27,463 bases of DNA from a virus: IMG/VR virus record IMGVR_UViG_3300025009_000331, positions 1-27,463 of that record; one strand, 5' to 3'. The notes below the pieces were generated by a model. That model searched no databases, was not told where the DNA came from, and saw only the letters and a program-made list of their open reading frames with translations. Each line of letters begins with the position of its first letter. The first letter of the stretch is position 1. The position numbers were made by a program, and so were the translations under genes. Positions 27,378-27,463 of this stretch are shown here, one piece after another.

Positions 27378-27463
27378 CCTTGACCAAGACGGCAAGGGCG
27401 TTACGAACGGCGGTAAAAATAACGGAGATATTCCCCGCGTATCAAGACTACCTGCAACCGGCG
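27374..27463 (+). CDS. Probable terminase large subunit, partial (right edge)
   Basis: The ATG overlaps the small-subunit stop, and 30 codons are visible: MTLTKTARALRTAVKITEIF then PAYQDYLQPA. The phrase before the expected P-loop (a Phe-Pro, Tyr, Leu-Pro pattern) is common at the start of large terminases. The ATPase motifs lie outside the window, so the call rests on order and this short N-terminus. Confidence 0.65.
   Translation, partial: MTLTKTARALRTAVKITEIFPAYQDYLQPA

Noticed and set aside
1-27463. Integrase, attachment site or insertion sequence
   Set aside because: No recombinase motif, transposase or flanking target duplication was seen; the tRNA is not flanked by a partial duplicate in the window.

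Overview
The window is a stretch of a tailed, double-stranded DNA bacteriophage genome, most likely infecting a Gram-negative proteobacterium. The Rz/Rz1-type spanin pair implies an outer membrane, promoters match sigma-70 consensus, and a PapB-like regulator and beta-clamp motifs point to proteobacteria. Genes are short, densely packed and often overlap by 1-4 bases. No integrase, CI-type repressor cassette or attachment site is visible, so nothing here argues for a temperate lifestyle. Base composition is AT-rich except in the tail-spike gene.

Layout. (1) 1-6211, leftward replication/recombination block: unknown small genes, an SF2 DEAD-type helicase, a PD-(D/E)XK exonuclease that appears frameshifted near its 5' end, a YspA-like SLOG protein, a DUF669-type ssDNA-binding protein with a Q/A-rich tail, a Sak4-like RecA-fold ATPase, an elongator-type tRNA with anticodon CAU, and a MazG-like pyrophosphohydrolase. 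(2) 6345-8838, rightward: a small HTH protein and a large primase-polymerase/helicase, separated from block 1 by a divergent control region. (3) 8942-18288, leftward accessory block of about 28 mostly tiny genes: VRR-NUC nuclease, DUF551, DUF3268 zinc-finger protein, coiled-coil protein, a short beta-clamp-like protein, and several micro-ORFs including two very small membrane proteins. (4) 18289-20189, largely non-coding: repeat clusters, an AT-rich stretch, tandem repeats, a G-quadruplex-capable run and a 24-bp direct repeat; the best candidate for a replication origin/regulatory switch. (5) 19157-22334, rightward small regulators (PapB-like, zinc-finger/HTH protein). (6) 22417-24641, tail adaptor-like protein and beta-helical tail spike, followed by two terminators. 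(7) 24732-27463, a strong promoter, the lysis cassette (membrane proteins, endolysin, Rz, Rz1), terminase small subunit and the start of a probable large terminase.

How it fits together: exonuclease, Sak4 ATPase and SSB look like a recombination set; prim-pol/helicase, DEAD helicase and clamp-like protein serve replication; MazG and the SLOG protein may alter nucleotide pools; the right arm handles host recognition, lysis and packaging.

The most striking unexplained signal is an iterated DNA word, TGTGGGCA (usually TTGTGGGCA). It occurs 20 times on both strands, in different reading frames and between genes, where chance predicts less than one. It behaves like a DNA-level recognition site (Chi-like, stoperator-like or similar) that no annotated gene explains.
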